From Novosphingobium capsulatum NBRC 12533 (GTDB lineage: Bacteria > Pseudomonadota > Alphaproteobacteria > Sphingomonadales > Sphingomonadaceae): a stretch of 34,627 bases of DNA. A model generated the notes under the pieces. It was not told the DNA's origin, ran no database searches, and saw only the letters and a program-made list of their open reading frames with translations. Shown here one piece after another: positions 32,801 through 34,627 of the stretch; positions within the stretch are counted from its first letter, which is position 1, and each line of letters opens with the position of its first letter. The stretch spans positions 1 through 34,627 of the forward strand of contig NZ_BCYV01000017.1 in the NCBI RefSeq assembly GCF_001598375.1, written 5' to 3'. A program made the translations under genes and the position numbers.

Positions 32801-34167
32801 TGGCGATCCGGCGTCTCTTTGTCGCCAATCGTGGCGAGATCGCTTTGCGCATAGTCCGCGCCGCGCAGGCGCTCGGGATCGAGACGGTCGTGGCCGTGTC
32901 CGATGCTGATCGTGACAGTGTGGCGGCGCGACTGGCCGATCGGGCAGTCGTACTCGGCCCGGCGCAGGCTGCGCGCAGCTATCTCGATCCGCGGCTGGTG
33001 GTCCATGCGGCCAAGGCCAGTGGATGCGATGGCCTCCATCCCGGTTATGGCTTCCTGTCGGAACGGGCCATCCTGCCCCGGCTCTGTGCTGAAAACGGGA
33101 TCGCTTTTGTCGGCCCGGAACCCGATGTGATCGACTCGCTGGGCGACAAGATTCAGGCGCGGGCCATGGCGCGCGCGGCCGGGGTGCCGCTGGTGCCGGG
33201 TTGCGATGGCGTGGCGACCGCTGCAGACGCCCGCCGGGAAGGGGATCGGATCGGCTATCCCGTGCTGCTCAAGGCCGCAGCCGGCGGCGGTGGGCGCGGC
33301 ATGGTCATTGCCCACAACGGCGACGAGGCCGAAGCCGGCTTCCACCGCGCCTCGGCCGAAGCGGTTGCCGCCTTTGGCGATGGCACGCTGTTCATGGAAC
33401 GCTTCGTGCCCCAGGCCCGCCATGTCGAGGTCCAGCTGATGGGCGATGGCAAGGGCGGAGTGGTGCATTTCGGCGAGCGCGACTGTTCGGTGCAGCGCCG
33501 CTACCAGAAGCTGATCGAGGAAGCGCCCTGCGTGGCCATGCCGGATCACTTGCGCCAGCAGTTGCACGAAAGCGCCTGCGCGCTGGCAGCTTCGGTCAAC
33601 TATCGCAACGCCGGCACGTGCGAGTTCCTCTATGACGTGGCGCGCGAAGAATTCTACTTCATCGAGGTCAACGCCCGCATCCAGGTGGAGCATCCGGTCA
33701 GCGAGATGATCGCAGGCTTTGACCTGGTGCAGGAGCAGTTGCGCATTGCCGGAGGGTCGCCCCTGTCCGTATCGCAGGACCAGGTCAGGCTCACGGGCCA
33801 CGCCATCGAATGCCGCATCAACGCCGAAGACACCGCACGCGATTTCATGCCCTCGCCCGGGCGGATCACGCGCTGGGCGCCACCAACCGGCGAGGGAGTG
33901 CGTCTCGACAGCCATATGTCGGAAGGGGCGATGATCCCGCCCTATTACGACAGCATGATCGGCAAGCTGATCGTGCATGCGCCAACGCGCGATCTTGCGA
34001 TCGACCGGCTCGACGCTGCGCTGGCCGATTTTCGCGTGGAAGGCATCGCCACGACCATCGGCTTGCATCGCGAAATCATCGCGCACCCGGATTTCCGGGC
34101 CAATCGCATCCACACCCGTTGGCTTGAACAAGTGCTGCTCGCCGAACGGAAAGGGGCCGCCGCATGA
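32800..34167 (+). CDS. Biotin carboxylase (AccC-like)
   Basis: The protein has 455 aa, the usual length of a stand-alone biotin carboxylase subunit. ATP-grasp motifs are present: LFVANRGEIALRIVRAA, HPGYGFLSE, the glycine-rich loop KAAAGGGGRGM, GERDCSVQRRYQKLIEEAP, EVNARIQVEHPVSE and the C-terminal ECRINAED. It should carboxylate the biotin of the carrier protein with bicarbonate and ATP. It is translationally coupled to the carrier gene (1-bp overlap) and to the next gene (4-bp overlap). All catalytic regions look intact, in contrast to the transferase-like protein, so the enzyme system is probably functional. Confidence 0.95.
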   Translation: MAIRRLFVANRGEIALRIVRAAQALGIETVVAVSDADRDSVAARLADRAVVLGPAQAARSYLDPRLVVHAAKASGCDGLHPGYGFLSERAILPRLCAENGIAFVGPEPDVIDSLGDKIQARAMARAAGVPLVPGCDGVATAADARREGDRIGYPVLLKAAAGGGGRGMVIAHNGDEAEAGFHRASAEAVAAFGDGTLFMERFVPQARHVEVQLMGDGKGGVVHFGERDCSVQRRYQKLIEEAPCVAMPDHLRQQLHESACALAASVNYRNAGTCEFLYDVAREEFYFIEVNARIQVEHPVSEMIAGFDLVQEQLRIAGGSPLSVSQDQVRLTGHAIECRINAEDTARDFMPSPGRITRWAPPTGEGVRLDSHMSEGAMIPPYYDSMIGKLIVHAPTRDLAIDRLDAALADFRVEGIATTIGLHREIIAHPDFRANRIHTRWLEQVLLAERKGAAA

Positions 34168-34592
34168 TCGCACTGGACGACAATGCCCGCCGCACGATTA
34201 CCAATGCGCGCGCCTTGCTCGACGCGATGCTGGCGGGCGGCTGGCAGCAGGTTTGCCTGCAAAGCGCGGAAGGGGATTTCTTCCTGGCCCGTTCGCTGGG
34301 GACGCCCAATCCGCTGCTGGCCCCCGCACCCGTGGTGGCGCCGGCCGTGCCGCCTCCGCCGCCGGCGGTCGCCGCGCAGGCCTGCACGATCAGAGCACCG
34401 CATGTCGGCACGGTGGCATGGTTGTTGCCTATCGGGAGCCAGCCGGGCAAGGGCGACGCGGTGGCGCGGCTGGCTGTGCTCGATACGCTGGTCGATGTGC
34501 CCGCGCCGCTGGCCGGGGTGGTCGTATCCCATGGGATGGCTGCGAACGACCTTGCCGAATACGGCACAATCCTGCTCGGCATGGAGGGCTGA
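34164..34592 (+). CDS. Biotin/lipoyl-domain carrier paralogue lacking the biotinylation lysine
   Basis: The protein has 142 aa laid out like the preceding carrier: N-terminal helical part (about 1-45), Pro/Ala linker (about 46-72) and a C-terminal biotinyl-like domain starting at IRAPHVGTVAWLL. The EVMKL hairpin is AVLDTL here, with Asp107 at the Lys position, so it cannot be biotinylated or lipoylated. The domain still ends with the paired strand APLAGVVVSHGM. It starts inside the biotin carboxylase gene (ATGA overlap). It may be a scaffold or regulatory dummy carrier that docks the carboxylase and transferase subunits. The intact frame argues against simple decay. Confidence 0.82.
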   Translation: MIALDDNARRTITNARALLDAMLAGGWQQVCLQSAEGDFFLARSLGTPNPLLAPAPVVAPAVPPPPPAVAAQACTIRAPHVGTVAWLLPIGSQPGKGDAVARLAVLDTLVDVPAPLAGVVVSHGMAANDLAEYGTILLGMEG

Positions 34593-34593
34593 T

Positions 34594-34627
34594 ATGGCGT
34601 CGATAGCGCGCATTGATCCCTCCGTCC
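34594..34627 (+). CDS. Start of a downstream gene (cut by the window end)
   Basis: An ATG 1 bp after the preceding stop opens a frame (MASIARIDPSV) that stays open to the window end, with GGAGG at the end of the previous gene as ribosome binding site. The tight spacing suggests another member of the carboxylase operon. Eleven codons are too few for any functional call. Confidence 0.45.
   Translation, partial: MASIARIDPSV

Overview
The window looks like chromosomal DNA of a GC-rich alphaproteobacterium, most probably a sphingomonad (Novosphingobium/Sphingobium type). The clues are a P450cam-like CYP101 protein with an adrenodoxin-type ferredoxin, a TonB-receptor/GH97/LacI/MFS sugar locus, the codon use, and tight ATGA-type gene overlaps. 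The taxonomic call is inference from gene content. No tRNA, rRNA, CRISPR array, insertion sequence or phage gene was seen.

Layout. (1) 2-1033: 3' part of a KpsS-like capsule gene. (2) 1402-6673, plus: an OxyR-like LysR regulator without the OxyR redox cysteine, then a three-gene type I-secretion-like export set (ABC protein with a ruined nucleotide-binding domain, HlyD adaptor, TolC-type outer-membrane protein). An OxyR-style ATAG/CTAT operator sits between regulator and export genes. (3) 6750-13850, plus: an alpha-glucoside utilisation locus of MFS transporter, LacI repressor, TonB-dependent receptor and SusB-type GH97 alpha-glucosidase, with a LacI-style palindrome before the receptor. (4) 13943-16631, minus: flavin-dependent LLM monooxygenase, CYP101-like P450 and its [2Fe-2S] ferredoxin, with a divergent TetR gene (16800-17489) and a 16-bp palindrome in the shared promoter region. 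(5) 17461-23174, minus: amidohydrolase, acyl-CoA ligase, alpha/beta hydrolase, thiolase and a frameshifted SDR, all overlapping by a few bases. (6) 23414 to the window end, plus: two thiolase-fold proteins without thiolase catalytic residues, a tandem DUF35/OB-fold protein, a metallo-beta-lactamase-fold hydrolase, an enoyl-CoA hydratase-family protein, two acyl-CoA dehydrogenase subunits, a carboxyltransferase-like protein, a biotin carrier, a biotin carboxylase, a second carrier-like protein without the biotin lysine, and the first codons of another gene.

Blocks 4-6 read together as one catabolic island. Oxygenases open or hydroxylate a hydrophobic, probably cyclic terpenoid-like substrate. 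Hydrolases and a ligase produce a CoA thioester. Dehydrogenation, hydration, C-C cleavage and a biotin-dependent carboxylation or transcarboxylation follow. The substrate is not readable from the sequence.

The strongest candidates for undescribed biology are in block 6. One is a biotin-carboxylase system whose carboxyltransferase has lost the lysine and second histidine of the pyruvate carboxylase/oxaloacetate decarboxylase metal site, encoded beside a non-biotinylatable carrier paralogue. The other is a Cys/His-less thiolase-fold pair with a Zn-ribbon-less double DUF35 protein, which resembles the steroid retro-aldolase Ltp2-ChsH2 more than a thiolase. The pseudo-ATPase exporter in block 2 is a third.
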